Below, one piece after another: positions 42,076 through 54,245 of a stretch of DNA of 64,000 nt. This DNA is from Prostheceraeus crozeri (lineage: Eukaryota > Platyhelminthes > Polycladida > Euryleptidae). The stretch's first letter is position 1. Each line of letters starts with the position of its first letter. A program made the position numbers and the translations under genes. Location: contig CAJQUW010006336.1 of assembly GCA_907163375.1 (NCBI GenBank), forward strand, positions 62,001 through 126,000, read 5' to 3'. A model generated the notes under the pieces. The model did not search any database. It was given only the letters and a program-made list of their open reading frames with translations, and was not told where the DNA came from.

Positions 42076-45000
42076 TGTCTCGCTCAACTCCAGCGTACCC
42101 AACAATACTTTGTGCCAATACACGATCTGCCTATCCCAAGCTTGACATTATTGAAACTATGTTAACTGTTAAAAAGATAGATTGCTTCGTTGCGTCTGAA
42201 ACATGGTTCAGAGACCATCATACAGAAAGTCTCGTCTCCATTCCTGGTTACGCTTGTTTCCGTGACGACCGGAAGGATCGTATTGGCGGTGGAGTGGCTA
42301 TATGGTCAAAATACTCTTTATGCTCTGAAAATGTAGTCATTCAAAATAAACCCTGTGATATTGAAATTGTTGCTGTAAAAAACGAATGTCAAAGTAATCA
42401 TAATTGGCTGTTATATTCCTCCACAAGTTATTTCAACAAATCATGCTAATGTTTCTAGTTTCCTGATTGAATTTATCGATGAACTTTTGAACACCTACTC
42501 TTCTTTTGACATAATTCTTTGCGGTGATTTAAATAGACTGAAGACTGATATTATTTGTCAAAATTTGAATCTCGTAAATTTGCATCGGAAGCCTACATAT
42601 GGCGATGCAGAACTTGATTATATGTTGTTTTCTGAAGCTGTTGCCGACTTTTACTCTGTTGTAATCAGTGATACTATAGATACTTCTGTTGTCCCTCATA
42701 AAGCGTTGCTTGGGCAACCAATTTCAGGTACTGCATTTGAGAGACCTGTTTGCATTTCCAGACCTCTTTTTGACTTGCGCAAAACTAATGTCGATTTCTT
42801 TTTGAGTCGTCTTGCTGATGCTGACTGGTCATTTGTTTTTAACGACATCTATAATTTAAATGAAAAATGTGAACTGTTTTACTACAGACTGAGTGTTGTA
42901 TTTGATGAAACAATTCCGGTGAAAATTGTTACATTCACAGATAAGACAAAGCCATGGGTGACACCATTAGTGAAATCGTTGATAAACGACAGATGGAATG
43001 CCTATCGTCAAAAGAATTTTCCACTCTATGAACATCTCAAGACCAAAGTAAAAGAAGAAATCGCTAAATCAAAATCCCTTTGGATTAGGAAATGGCAATC
43101 TGGAGACGTATGGAAAGTTGTGAACGAGACAGTCAATTGTAAAGCACATGATCCGATGAAGGCTTTGTACAATAAATTCCAAAGTATTCAAAATGCTGTT
43201 GAAGTAATAAATAAACAACTTTCGGATGTCTTTGTCGAGAAGCATCCTATCACGTTCCCATCTGACGATCATGGCAACAGACAAATTGCTGTATCACAAT
43301 CAGAAATTGAAAAATTTCTAAAGTCCTTGCGGGGTCACAAATCATCACCCGAAATTCCTACGCGGTTATATAAAGCTGCAGCTGGTCTTCTTGCAATGCC
43401 ATTGCATGCTCTTTTTGAAATGTCCATCAGAACTTCAAATGTACCAGTGTTATGAAAGATTTCTTCGGTCACACCAGTCCCGAAAACCAACTGTCCAAAA
43501 TCTACGGATGACATTAGGCCTATCAGTCTGTTGCCCATTCCCATGAAGATACTTGAGGGAATCGTTCTGCAATATGCGAAGCCATTTCTTCTCGAGGCTT
43601 ATGGTGACCATCAATATGGTTTTCGCCCCGGTTCATCAACTACTTGCGCATTGATTACTCTGCATAATCACATTACAAGTTCATTGGATGATCCAAATAT
43701 TATCGGAGTACAGGTGATGTTATATGACTTATCCAAGGCATTCGATCGCCTAAGGCATGATATCATTATTAAGCGCATGATCGACTGTAAAATGCCAATG
43801 GAGTTTGTTCTGTGGATTTCGAGTTACCTTGAAAATCGCCTTCAGTATGTTCAAGTTGGTACCCAATGCAGCTCATTGTCTTGTGTCACATCAGGAATTC
43901 CACAAGGTTCCGTGATAGGACCCTACCTCTTTTCTATAGTTATGGGTTCATTGACCATTCCTGACAAAAATAGTTGTTTGATTATGTATGCCGATGACAT
44001 AACTGTGAGCACCCTATTTATCGCAACTCATGCAACAGTCAAGTCCGACAAATTCATGACGTCATTATAGAATGGTCCCTTCGTAACGAACTACCCATGA
44101 ATAAGAGTAAAAGCAAGTTTCTACTTGTGACGAGCTCCAGAGATTGTTAAACCGTGTATGTACCCGACATAACCAAGGTTGAAAAAATGATTGTTTTGGG
44201 TGTAGCATTGAATTCAAACTGTACATGGTCTGACCATATAGACAAAGTCACGAAATCGGCTTCGTGGCGACTTTTTCCTCTTCGAATTTTAAGACCACAT
44301 GTTAGCGATTCGTGTCTGAAGACTGCGTATTAGGACATTATGCGCTCGATTTTGGAGTATGCTGCACCATTATTTGTGGGATTGACAAAAAGAGATTCGC
44401 ATCGTCTGCAAGTATTGCAAGACCGCTTTCATAGACTACTGTGTGGCTCAAACTGCAAGAATGAGTGCCTTGAACAGCTCGAGTCCCGGAGAAACAATAT
44501 GGCAGTGGTGCTGTATCAGGCTGCAACGCAATCTGATCATATTTTGAACAAGGTGATCTGTCATAGGGCAGCTTCAGGACGATACATCATTCCTCGCGTG
44601 AATACTTACCGCCGACTTACCGTATATACTCGCATATAAGCCGAGTTTAGAAGTATAAAATACAATGCTGAAATCAGGGGGTCGGCTTATATGCGTATAA
44701 AACAAAATGAACACAAGGACAGATACTAATGCCAATTTTCCAGCTACACGTTTTCATCGCTATCTGCCTTATGATTTGGTTGTCTTTGTTGTCACCTGTG
44801 CGAGCCGCGTAACCAATGCTAGAGGTAATGATGAAGTTTGGACGTCATTGGTTTACACGGTTTGTTTCTTAGAAATAAAAAATTCTTCTTTTGCTTTTAG
44901 TATGTAACATAAATCAGGCAAGCATTAATAGAACCAAACATATACAAAATTTCTATGAACCAAAAATATTGGTTAAAATTAGATAAGGTTGAAAACCGGC

Positions 45001-45105
45001 TTATATGCGGGTGTTTTTGCATGGTCGGCTTATATGCGAGTATATACGGTAAATCTTTCGCAATATATACTGCTATGTGCATCAATGCTCAATTTAAACG
45101 CTAGG
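42074..45105 (+). pseudogene. LINE ORF2: AP endonuclease + reverse transcriptase, CR1/L2-like
   Basis: The endonuclease half shows ANTRSAYPKLDIIETML, ASETWF, GGGVAIW, and after a frameshift near 42400 LCGDLN and AELDYML. RT motifs follow: QYGFRPGSST, LYDLSKAFDRLRHD (A), GIPQGSVIGP (B) and YADDIT (C). Further damage is an in-frame TGA at 43453-43455, a shift near 44040 and a TAG at about 44333. The C-terminal region (LEYAAPLFVGL...VLQDRFHRLL) is interrupted at 44617 by a small element and ends QFKR near 45098. The endonuclease-RT order and motif wording fit the CR1/L2/Jockey group. Confidence 0.85.
44618..45052. mobile_element. small terminal-inverted-repeat element (about 435 bp), TA target
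   Basis: Ends CCGTATATACTCGCATATAA and its complement are perfect inverted repeats of about 25 bp (ending GCCGA), flanked by TA. Secondary ATATAAGCCG words sit just inside both ends (about 44680 and 45000). Taking out the element and one TA restores an open LINE frame (RRLKSFAIY). TA duplication points to a Tc1/mariner-type MITE. No coding capacity. Confidence 0.85.
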
Positions 45106-46342
45106 CACTGTACGTGTGCGCATTATTTTACAATGTCTTTCGGAGATTTGTGATTGCTAAAGCTACAGTTTTCTGTCAATTATCTTCATAACTTGCATTT
45201 TCCTTGTATTGACATGATTTTCATTCATTTTCAAATATACACTTATCATATATCTATTTCAAAATTATTACAGATCTTGAATAATTTTACTACATGGAAT
45301 TATTAATAATTATTAATATCCACGTTTATATAACACGTGGAGCTTAGAGATGCAATGAGTGATGGATTTCAATGCAATCTAAGGCTTACTACACAAACAT
45401 TTGACAGTGAATAATTGTTTGATAAGCTAACTGCACGCGATAAAATTTGATTGACGTTGTACAGGTACAGCAACACTCGCGCTCAACGCTTAGTCTTGGG
45501 ACACTCACTGAAATGAAAAACTAATGACAAGTTTGGAGAGCTCATTGTTCCCGACTCTTATGCGCCATCTCTCGGTTATAAATGTGAAATGAAAACTGCA
45601 GCTATAAATTATCATTCACAATTCTAATCTACTTTAATGATTTATAATTCTAGTAAATCACTAGAATATCCTCACAAGTGGAGAAGTATACATCTCATTT
45701 CATTGAATCACTTTAAATCAAGTCACCACTCAGTCAGTGATCAAATTGTTTATCTCAGAACTTTTATAGCTAGAAAAACTTATATTTGTTGAATTTGTTG
45801 ACCGATTAAAACTTTCTTGTGGAGGAGGGATATAGATATAGGGCCTACGCATATATTATTACTGTGTCAATGCTATTATAACATCAATGCCCGTTTGGAT
45901 CATTATTTTGATTATCTTTTTTCAATTCACTTGTTTTTGATTGACTTTGAAAATGCAGTTAACATTGTCATAATTATAAAGTAGGCCTACAACTCATCAG
46001 ACTAGAAGTCATTGCCCGGATTACTGCTGATCGCACAAAACATTATAAGCTTATCAAAGTGCGAATAATTGCATTGTAATATGTAGCACTTAGTTTGTCC
46101 GAACTACCGGATGGCCTACCATTCATGCATTTCACGTAGGTTGTGTGGAAATTGAATAATGTCTAATGGCATAAGTTGACCAAATAATGTCTGAAGATCA
46201 AAGCCTTAGCCAACCGGTATAGAGACGTCAGCCATCGTCCCATCCCCGACCGGCTGGTTTTTAATAGGGTGGCCACCGAGCGGCCAATTTTGATGACGTC
46301 GTCCGCTGATCGTTCTCTGAACGCCGGCCGGTTCCAACCCTG
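45106..46342. other. non-coding right part of the hAT-like element
   Basis: AT-rich, no coding frame recognised. The start probably holds the LINE 3' UTR; the final 150 bp is GC-richer with CGGCC words near the terminal repeat. Confidence 0.4.
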
Positions 46343-47207
46343 ATGTTCATTGTTCATGTTCTTTGCTATAGCGAACTTGAAATGGGCGGAAAGTTTGACC
46401 TATACAATTCTGGTCCCTTATCTTGCAGGAAAATTCGCAAAGAACACACTCACTTTTACACTTGTACTTTGAACCAATATTTGTACAAATTCTGCAAGAG
46501 CACATATTATCATTTATCCTATTTTTTGAAATTCGAGACAAGCTTTTTCCAGGTTTACTATTGATACGTATTGTAATATTTAATATTTTGTTGATTTTTT
46601 CAAAACTACCGTCAACGAAATCAAGTTTCAAATAATTCTCGTTGTCTTCTTTCATTGATGCTTTTTATTTTTTTATTTCTATTTGAGGTACATATCACTT
46701 AATCAATTTTTCATGACATCGCACGAGTTTTCTGAACGGTCAAAATATCGAGCCTCGACGCATCGGAAACTATTTTCTGCAAAATTACTTTTCACGTAAT
46801 TCGGCAGCCAGCTATCTTTGCGGGAACTTATACCAGAATGGCAAGGTCTACTGTGCCAACTATACTTCAACTATCATTTCATCGAGATGCTCATGTCCAG
46901 AGAATTATGACAGCTAAAGAAAATTGCATATTATCATCCATTGAGTAAAAAGTATCATGAATGCTCTGAAGTGTATTCTCATCATTGGAGAATGGACCGC
47001 ATCAGGGTTGCTAAGGCTGAATATTTTTTAAATTTTCTAGGGCTATATTTTCTACACTAATTCATAAAAATTGTTGAAAACGAAGGTGCTAACAAAGGGT
47101 TGTCCAATGAGGACGTATTTTGCACCTCCGTTTGCAAGCAACAATATATATGAATAGTGTAGAAAATAGAGCCTCCTAGAAAAATTAAAAAATATTCACA
47201 ATATTTC

Positions 47208-47330
47208 TCCGACCATCTACAGAGCATACGCACGTATGTCGATGATATCATCTTCGGTCCATTCCCCAATAATAAGAATATACTTCAGAGCATCCATGGC
47301 ATTTTTGACTCAATAGATGATATTTAATCA
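47208..47330 (+). pseudogene. PLE reverse-transcriptase scrap
   Basis: The + strand frame RTYVDDIIFGPFPNNKNILQ, then SIHGIFDSIDD, matches motif C and the following region of PLE RTs (cf. RYIEDIILGPLPRDNEAF of the second element). About 120 bp, opposite in strand to the piece at 46350-46660. Confidence 0.65.
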
Positions 47331-47583
47331 GTGTTGTACGTTTCAATTAAAAATTGACGGCGTCAGCGTCAATTTTAAGTCGTGCATCATCGATTTTGGA
47401 AGTAAAGTTGTTATCAGAAGTTGTCGCCACAAAATGTTTACAGTAGAGCTTACTTATCGGCACTCCAGGGACAGGAGAAAACAGCGATTATGGCCGTTAT
47501 GTGTGGAGCACTCGCTGATGGACCTATAGGCGAACTGCTGATGCAAGTACAATCGATGAGAAATTTCATATTGAACAGCTTAC

Positions 47584-47792
47584 CTTTCATCTTTTGCTGC
47601 ATTTCCGACAATTTATTTTCTGCTGTCCGCCACAAATCATTGATGCTTTCTTTTTCCATTGTTATTGTACCAACAACAGTTTTTAGTTGATTATTTTCTT
47701 TTTCAAGATCACTGCATTGCTTTTTCGAACTCAAATTTTCAATTTGAAGTTGATTTAATTGGCTATTCAATTTCTGCATCTCTCCTTCTTCG
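47584..47792 (-). CDS. possible host exon encoding a coiled coil
   Basis: The minus-strand frame MQKLNSQLNQLQIENLSSKK, then CSDLEKENNQLKTVVGTI, then WRTAENKLSEMQQKM, is strongly heptad-like. It ends at a good donor (AAAG|GTAAGC, 47582-47583). A pyrimidine tract and AG lie just before 47792. A coiled coil of this length is unlikely by chance in AT-rich DNA. I cannot assign a gene; many cytoskeletal proteins look like this. Confidence 0.45.
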
Positions 47793-48679
47793 CTGTTTAT
47801 TTATTCTGAAAGAAAATTCAGATAACAGATTGTTGCAAAATTGTCGCACTAATTGTGTCGAAATTTCCTAAGCAAATTCAGGCATGATCGTTACTTGATA
47901 AACAAATAGTCCGGCCGTCAAGACAAGCTTCAGCATAGTTTAAAAAGTTAAAATTCTGCACGAAGATCCCTAAAATTAAGTCTATTTCGCTGATGAAGAA
48001 TCTACATAGAAATAATAGTCGAAGAGTCAAAACACGCAGTTAGTTTCACTTCAGTGATCTATGACCTTGCATTGAAATTTCTTTTGATTCGTTCGTAGAC
48101 AAGTAGCAGACGGCATCTCGAGTTACCTGCGAGAAGCTTGTTAAGAAATTTAAATAGCCTGCGCTTTCAGTTTGAAACTCTAACATTGAGTGATGTACAT
48201 GTACATGTTCAATATGATTGCGAAGAGTGACATTGCTTCAATTGTTGTTTATGAAGAAAATTATATCCATGGTGACAAAACTGACCATGTATAAAGGCAT
48301 TTCGACGGAACCGAACGGAAATGCAAAGCACAAACAAATAATACTTGCATTATCTATTGATAAATGTATTGGTACCCGATCTTTGACGGCCTGGCAACCA
48401 TTGAAGAGCCATTTCAATACAAAAGCATTTGTCTGAGTTCGACTGTGTTATGAAAGTAATGCATGAGTTGATGAGGTGACAGAAAAGAAATTGCAGTGAA
48501 AATCAAAGGAAGCTATACCTGATGGAATCATGTTCTAGTTCCACTGAAATTGAATATCGGACATTATTCCATTTCAGGAAAGGTAGCATATAAATTAGGT
48601 GTCTTATCCTATGGGGGTATGGCGATTCTGTGGGGATTGGTGGGGATGCGCACAGGTTTTTCTGTGAAAACAATTTCAC

Positions 48680-49300
48680 TCAGTACAGATACTTTTTTGA
48701 GTCGACACTCTACCTACATCCCTACTCTATGGTGTCGACCCAGGCTGTCATGACACGCAGGATCTGTAAAATACAATCATTCCTTCTGTATTACTATCAT
48801 GATCACTCAATTCCGTGGGAATTTCTTCAAAACAGCAAAAATTCCAAAAAGATTATTTGAGCAGTTTTGAAAAAGCTATTTTTTTCCAATTTATATACTA
48901 CTGACATCACGCTCTTATATAAGAAGTATGAAACAAGTTGGATATGAAAAGGAATGAATATTTGCTAACAAGCAAGCGGAAATGAAGCCAATTGTCAAGG
49001 GAATTTCAAATAATGGAGGTCTTCATGAAAACGTCGAGATCTAATTGTGCTTTCTTGGCTGAAATTTCAAGATTTTAAGTCTATTTTCATCGGCATGATT
49101 TCATGATTCACTGAATATATGTTTCACCTCATGAATCTGAATGGTGATGTGACCCATTTACATCTTTCAATGTTAATTGAAACCATCGTCTTTGATAATG
49201 TAATTTTGTTCTACCAGTGGCAGGTTGTTTATGATATGATGACGCTTAAGAATATTCTCTTGAGGTTCAGTATGAAAGCAATAGCAAGTCATCGAGTTGA
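48680..49300 (-). repeat. partial inverted copy of the foldback family
   Basis: 48850-49290 is the inverted match of the centre of the element at 49313-50480. 48683-48850 matches 50185-50345 in direct orientation, so this copy is rearranged. It contains GTCGACACTCTACC...CATAGAGTAGGG words at 48700-48732. Confidence 0.7.
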
Positions 49301-49312
49301 TAATTTCAACCA

Positions 49313-50480
49313 TAGAGTAGGGATATATAGGTAGAGTGGTAACTCCGCTTTTATTAAATCCCCAACGTGCATTATACACTTTCGATTTTATTAAATGAAC
49401 TCAAGGGAGATACAGGTGGTATTGTCACCAAATGTGTGATACGCATAGTTTTGCAGTTTTGCAGAAATTACAACGGAATTGAGTGATCATGATTGTAATG
49501 CAGAAGGAATGATGGTGTTTCACAGATTCTCCGTGTCATGACACCCTTGGATATCTAATGTTTGCTGAATGAGCAATTCGATGGGTTCCTATTACTTTCA
49601 TGCTCAAACCTCAAGAGTTTTTTTCTTAAGCGTGATCCATAAACATCGGATTACATTATTAGGATAATGTTGGTAGGATAATAATGTAATCCGATGTCTA
49701 TGGCGTGATCATAACCTGCCACTCACTGGCAAAGCAAATTCACATAATCAAAGACAATGATTTCAATTAGCTTTGAAAGATGTAGACATAGGTCCACATC
49801 ACTATTGAGATTCAAGAAATGAAACATGAATTTAGTGATCGAATCACAAAATCATACCGGTGAAAATTGAATTAGAAACTTAAAATTTCAGTCAAGAAAG
49901 CACGAATAAGATCGCGACTTTTTCATGAATGTACTTTCATTACAATACAATTCATGAAATTCTCTTGGTAATCAGCTTGATTTCCGCTTAGTTAGGATCC
50001 TTTTCAGCAAATATTCATTCCTTTTGATATCCAACTTGTTTCATGCTACCTATTTAGGAGAGTCATCTCGGTAGTATATAAATTGGCAAATTTTGACTTT
50101 TTCAAAACTGCTCAAATAATTTTTTGGACCACGGGAACGTAATCTTCGCAAAAAACTGAATCTTTTCATGTAAATTTTTTCACTGTATACAGATACTTTT
50201 TGAGTCGACACCATAGAATTTAACGAACATTACCTCACAAGGCTGTCATGACACGGAGGATCTGTAACATACCATCATTTCTTCAGCATAAATATATCAT
50301 GATCACTCAATTCCGTGGTAATGTGTAAAACTGCAAAAATGTGCATATCAGATTTTTGGTGACATCACCAGCTGTGTCCCCTTCGTGTTCATTTAATAAA
50401 ATCGAATGTGCATACACATTGGGGATTTAATAAATGCGGAGTTCCCACTCTATCTAATATACTTACTCTATGAAATCGAA
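49313..50480. mobile_element. foldback (MITE-like) element, about 1.2 kb with long inverted arms
   Basis: The left arm 49313-49560 and the right arm about 50225-50480 are inverted matches: CATAGAGTAGGGATATATAG...AACTCCGC...TTTATTAAATCCCCAA...CGATTTTATTAAATGAAC. The AT-rich centre is shared with 35330-36210. No coding capacity was seen, and the ends blur into further copies of the same words at 50500-50590. A clear target duplication was not found. Confidence 0.7.
49630..49710. mobile_element. 65-bp hairpin micro-element with 8-bp duplication GCGTGATC
   Basis: The insert 49638-49702 consists of two 24-bp arms (CATAAACATCGGATTACATT then ATTA; one mismatch) and a 17-base loop. It is flanked by GCGTGATC at 49630-49637 and 49703-49710. 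The related copies at 35693 and 48850-49290 lack the insert and have a single site. This is about the smallest hAT-style unit one could recognise. Confidence 0.85.
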
Positions 50481-50599
50481 ACTGTATACACCATAGAGTA
50501 GGGATATACTCTCTCTATTGTATACACACACATAGGACTTAATTAATACTGAGCATAGACCACTCTACCTAATATACATACTCCATGACAAGCCCACTT

Positions 50600-53090
50600 G
50601 TTGAACTTGGTAAAAAATGCTAAAAATTCATGTGTTATTTGTATGCAACATATGATGTCAATTATGTCATAGACAATAGTTGCAGCATATTAAAGAGATC
50701 GAAAACCACATTCACAGACGAATTTTTTAATAGATAAGTGACAGCTAATCAGGGTATATGATTAGGGAGATGATATAGGGGGAGAAAAATATCGATCATG
50801 CAATTCGAAATTTTTGTCAGTGACCTCAGCATAGAGGGGTTGTTCAGTCAATGGACTTCAGCATTTTCGGTGACATCATCCATTAGCAATTTGAATTTTT
50901 TTCAGCCTTTCAGCTTAGGACATTTTATCCTTTCCGAAAAATATCATATCAACTCTTTTAATATTGAAATTTGCGGAAAAATAAATTTCGTTTTGTGACA
51001 ACATTGAAATGACATTAGAATGTGGAGCTTTTCATTTTATGAGCATGATCTCGTCTTTTTAGTTCACATTAGTATATAAAAGCAATGGAATACAAGCATC
51101 CAACTCCTTTAATTGAAGCGAACTCGTCAATCGCCCTTCTTTCAGTCTTAAACCTTGCTGCTTCTGTTGTAAACGAAGTTCTTTTTTATTGATGATGTGG
51201 TCTATCAGCTGTTCATGCCTATATACAGTTTTTTGACAATTTTGCATTGATTTAGTAGAGATAAGTATTAGGTATTGGTCTGTTGAATTAGTTGAAATAT
51301 GACATGGTTCAAGCTTCCATTAGATCCTGATTAGACCATTGTGATTCATGCCTCAGATAGTGATGAAATTATTTTCAACATTTTTACTGAAAGGATTATC
51401 TTCCACTTCGTGTTGGCTCCCAACTGGTCACTATTTAGTTACCGGGCTCTGAAGCTCTCTGTTAACTAAAATATTGCAAAGTCACTGCGGTACTTTCTAT
51501 GAACTCTTATATTGTTTTATCTATTATCTATTTGCATGCAAAGTGCTGCTGTAAAAATATTCCAGATTCGGTGGAAGGGTCGCTTACGAGCTATTCAAAA
51601 GTTATTGATTATCCTCTCAGCAGAAATTTCTTCTACCATACATTCAGATTTTCACGAGTTGTAACGATGTTGAGCTAGATGTCCTTGAAACAGTCATTCG
51701 GTATGATTTATTGCATCGATGATTTAGGCCTGTAAGTCAGCATCTCGATACCCATTTCATTGATGTTCAGGGCCTTTCTGAGACTTGATTAGAGTGGTCA
51801 CCATGACCGATTTTCGGTTTCCATTTTTCAATTCATCTTCATATATGTGTAGCATGTTATAGTTCATAATGTTCGAATTGTTTTCTGATTTTTTGCACTC
51901 AACTTCTAAAACCAAAAGCATATTCAAGCAATCCAGAATAGCTCCATGAACAAGGTTCACCTACTCCTACAGCCCTATCCGATTTCTTGACATGTACAGA
52001 GTCATGGAAAATAATCCAGATCAGCTTCCGGTAATTTGTAAATTAATTAGATTGTCTTCCAACTCGAGTTGAAGCGGATCGCCAACATCCCTCACTTTTG
52101 ATTCACATAAACCATTTTGCTGTACAATGCATCGCAAGTCACACTTCAGAACTTGACTCATAGATTTTAAGTGACCGATTTAGATTTTCATTCTACTTTT
52201 TCAGTGCTGTGGAACTGCCTTTCGAAGATGATATTTCGTCTTGGTAACCCGATGTCATTCTCGTCCTCAGTTTCTACAGTAAACTTTGTGATGATGACGA
52301 TAACTCAGTTAAGCTGCCGTGATATGACATACAGTATTTCCATCCCCAGACACATCGTCATGTTGAACAAAGTTTACATGAAGCTACTGATTCTGATTTG
52401 AAGGAATTACTAGCCGTGTAGGATATCTGCAACCAGGAACTTCATGAAAAATTCTGAAAGCGATTTCAATGGCTTCTGAAGTCACCATTGACGTGTGGGG
52501 TCTCTGGAAACATCTGGAAGAGATATTGTCGCCCTTATTTCCAAAGTCAGCTCTCAGTTCCAATTCAATGACTCTTTTTGGGTCTTGGCAGCCTATCGCG
52601 ACCCATAACACGGACGCTAAACGAGGATTTTCTGTGATGAAGACGTTTGAAAGTCAAGGTTAAATGACTGCAATTTTGTGCGATTCGACGTGTTTTGTCA
52701 GAGATAGTTTCGATCGTCAAATTTTGAATCTTGCGATCCACCACAAGCATTACTGGACAAAATAGAGACTGATGGCACTGAGAACAAGCGCGTTGCTCAA
52801 CTGCTGAACCAATGGCTCCAGGTCAAAATGGTATTTTGCAAAATTATTCTGAAACTGAGTTTTGATAAAAGTGTCAGCAGGAACGCCACAAGCTGGAATT
52901 TTAGTAACAGAAACGATGTCAGCAACATATAAAACTTATGTTTAGAAACTTTCAACAACATATAGACACCTGGTAGATTTTAGATAGGATAATCCCGCTG
53001 TGTTAGCTAGATCTGATATTTTGATAGGAAACAGACCTGTCCTCTTATCGTCTGAATGGGCAGACTGTTAAACAGAATCTTTTCAATATA
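50600..53090. other. mostly non-coding stretch
   Basis: Two weak coding traces only: 51059-51247 (minus, Gln/Lys-rich helix ELRLQQKQQGLRLKEG) and a hAT-like remnant near 52540-52680. The rest is AT-rich without recognisable repeats. Confidence 0.4.
52469..52750 (+). pseudogene. possible hAT transposase C-terminal remnant
   Basis: The + strand frame NSMTLFGSWQPIATHNTDAK, then RGFSVMKTFES, resembles the ...N..CERGFS.MN.IK pattern of ZMYM/KIAA-type hAT C-termini. After the stop, further residues such as DRQILNLAIHH would fit the following helix. Short and weak. Confidence 0.3.
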
Positions 53091-53096
53091 TAAGTG

Positions 53097-53330
53097 ATAA
53101 ACATAATTATGAACAGAACGACCTACTCGCCAATTCATTCCACATGAGGAGATGAGAACCGTTGTTTGTCCTTCTAGCAAGTGTTTTTAAATTTTTAGAC
53201 ATTTTACGTTATAATAATTTTTTTAAATCATATTTTGCGCCTTTCAAAAATTAACTAGTCGTTAGTTTGTTTCTTTTACTTTTGTTGCCTTGACGCACTT
53301 TGCTACGTTGAATTAGGTTTTTGCGCAGAC
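53097..53330 (+). repeat. left arm of an inverted repeat pair (53.1/54.6 kb)
   Basis: Inverted match to about 54370-54600. Shared words are CAGAACGAC(C/T)TACTCGCCAAT, CCGTTGTTTGTCCTTCTAG and CGCACTTTGCTACGTTGA(A/T). The arms are about 230 bp, roughly 85% by eye. Confidence 0.7.
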
Positions 53331-53819
53331 TTTTTCAGAAAATCAGTCTCTGACTGAACTAGGCCTGTTATCAAAACTGCGCATTTTTTTGTCATAATCA
53401 TGTTTTTCCTTGTTAAATACCGGAAAGGAATCAATGTGCGTATTTGCTATAATTATTGAAGAAACGTAATTATGACAGTGAATGAATAATAAACAAATAA
53501 TTTCATATCACTGTACAGCAGCTCATATTAGATATATTCTCTATTCTCGATGATTATGTCAATTGCATGATGTATCTCTGAGGTCACGGAAGATTTTGAC
53601 GGAAAAAGTTGGGAGCCCTGGGTCAACGCCTCCCATGAATTAGCTGTACTGCATGCGAATCATGTGAGGCTGCGGTATATTGACCCTTTCGCGACCGAAA
53701 TGAAGTTGACTTCATCGTCGGAAGTCACCATGATGTGCTCTGCACGCACATTTCATGTATGACGTGCTATGCACGCAAAGGCCCAGTTATACTTTCCTCT
53801 TGTGAATTTGTCAAAGGTG

Positions 53820-54063
53820 TCAGAGCACATTTTGTAGTCTCTGTTCTCGAACTGCTCCAGTTGCACTAGTGCTCATAGCCCGGAGATGCAGAAGGTAACG
53901 AGAAGCAGGAAAATTGTTGAAGTCGAAGTCAACTTCGTGTTCTTCACCGTTGCGCTTGATATTTAAAAGCAGTGCAGCAAAGTTTCCACCAATTCCCAAT
54001 TTCCAAACCAAGAAATTACCAGAAACAGTGTACATTTCTGTGCAAGAATTCAGCAGTGGAGCT
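53820..54063 (-). CDS. possible C-terminal host exon, unknown
   Basis: Minus-strand frame of about 80 codons: APLLNSCTEMYTVSGNFLVW, then KLGIGGNFAALLLNIKRNGE, ending QRLQNVL and a stop. A pyrimidine tract ending GTGTTTATGCAG (acceptor) precedes it. The mix of hydrophobic strand and charged loop (EEHEVDFDFNNF) looks like a folded domain. No family recognised. It lies inside the inverted pair at 53.1/54.6 kb. Confidence 0.35.
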
Positions 54064-54245
54064 GCATAAACACCAGAACTTAAATGCAAACAAATAAAAA
54101 TATTTTAATGAACCTTGCTTATACTCGGAAGCACATAAGCACGGAGCCTTTCTTCCATGTGGCCGAGTTGTTATTCATCCAACTCTTATTCTTTTCGTGC
54201 TGAGTGTTTAGCAAGAATGCAGAGTGCACCTATTTTAAAAGTCTT

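Larger units (their letters stand above)
40368..46350. mobile_element. hAT-like element, about 6 kb (40376-46342), carrying a LINE
   Basis: Left end CAGGGTTGGAACGGGCGGC and right end GCCGGCCGGTTCCAACCCTG form an inverted pair. ATGCTCAT (40368-40375) and ATGTTCAT (46343-46350) flank it, 7 of 8 bases equal. The piece of PLE on each side fits together across the insertion. No transposase was recognised in the two ends (40376-41300 and 45110-46342). Most of its length is the inserted LINE. Confidence 0.75.
40030..46660 (-). mobile_element. third Penelope-like element (3' part), split by a hAT-like element
   Basis: The minus-strand piece 46350-46660 encodes the PLE linker (KPGKSLSRISK), CSCRICTNIGSKYKC and GIY-YIG parts (FSCKIRDQNCIGQTFRPFQVRY). 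It stops at the right end of the hAT-like element. The minus-strand continuation resumes at 40367 and moves left: RDEDKKSAP matches RNKDKKSAL of the second PLE. Near 40070-40115 a pseudo-LTR-like part with GACGAAACACGTC (hammerhead-type 3' core) is present. The RT half is missing. Confidence 0.75.
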
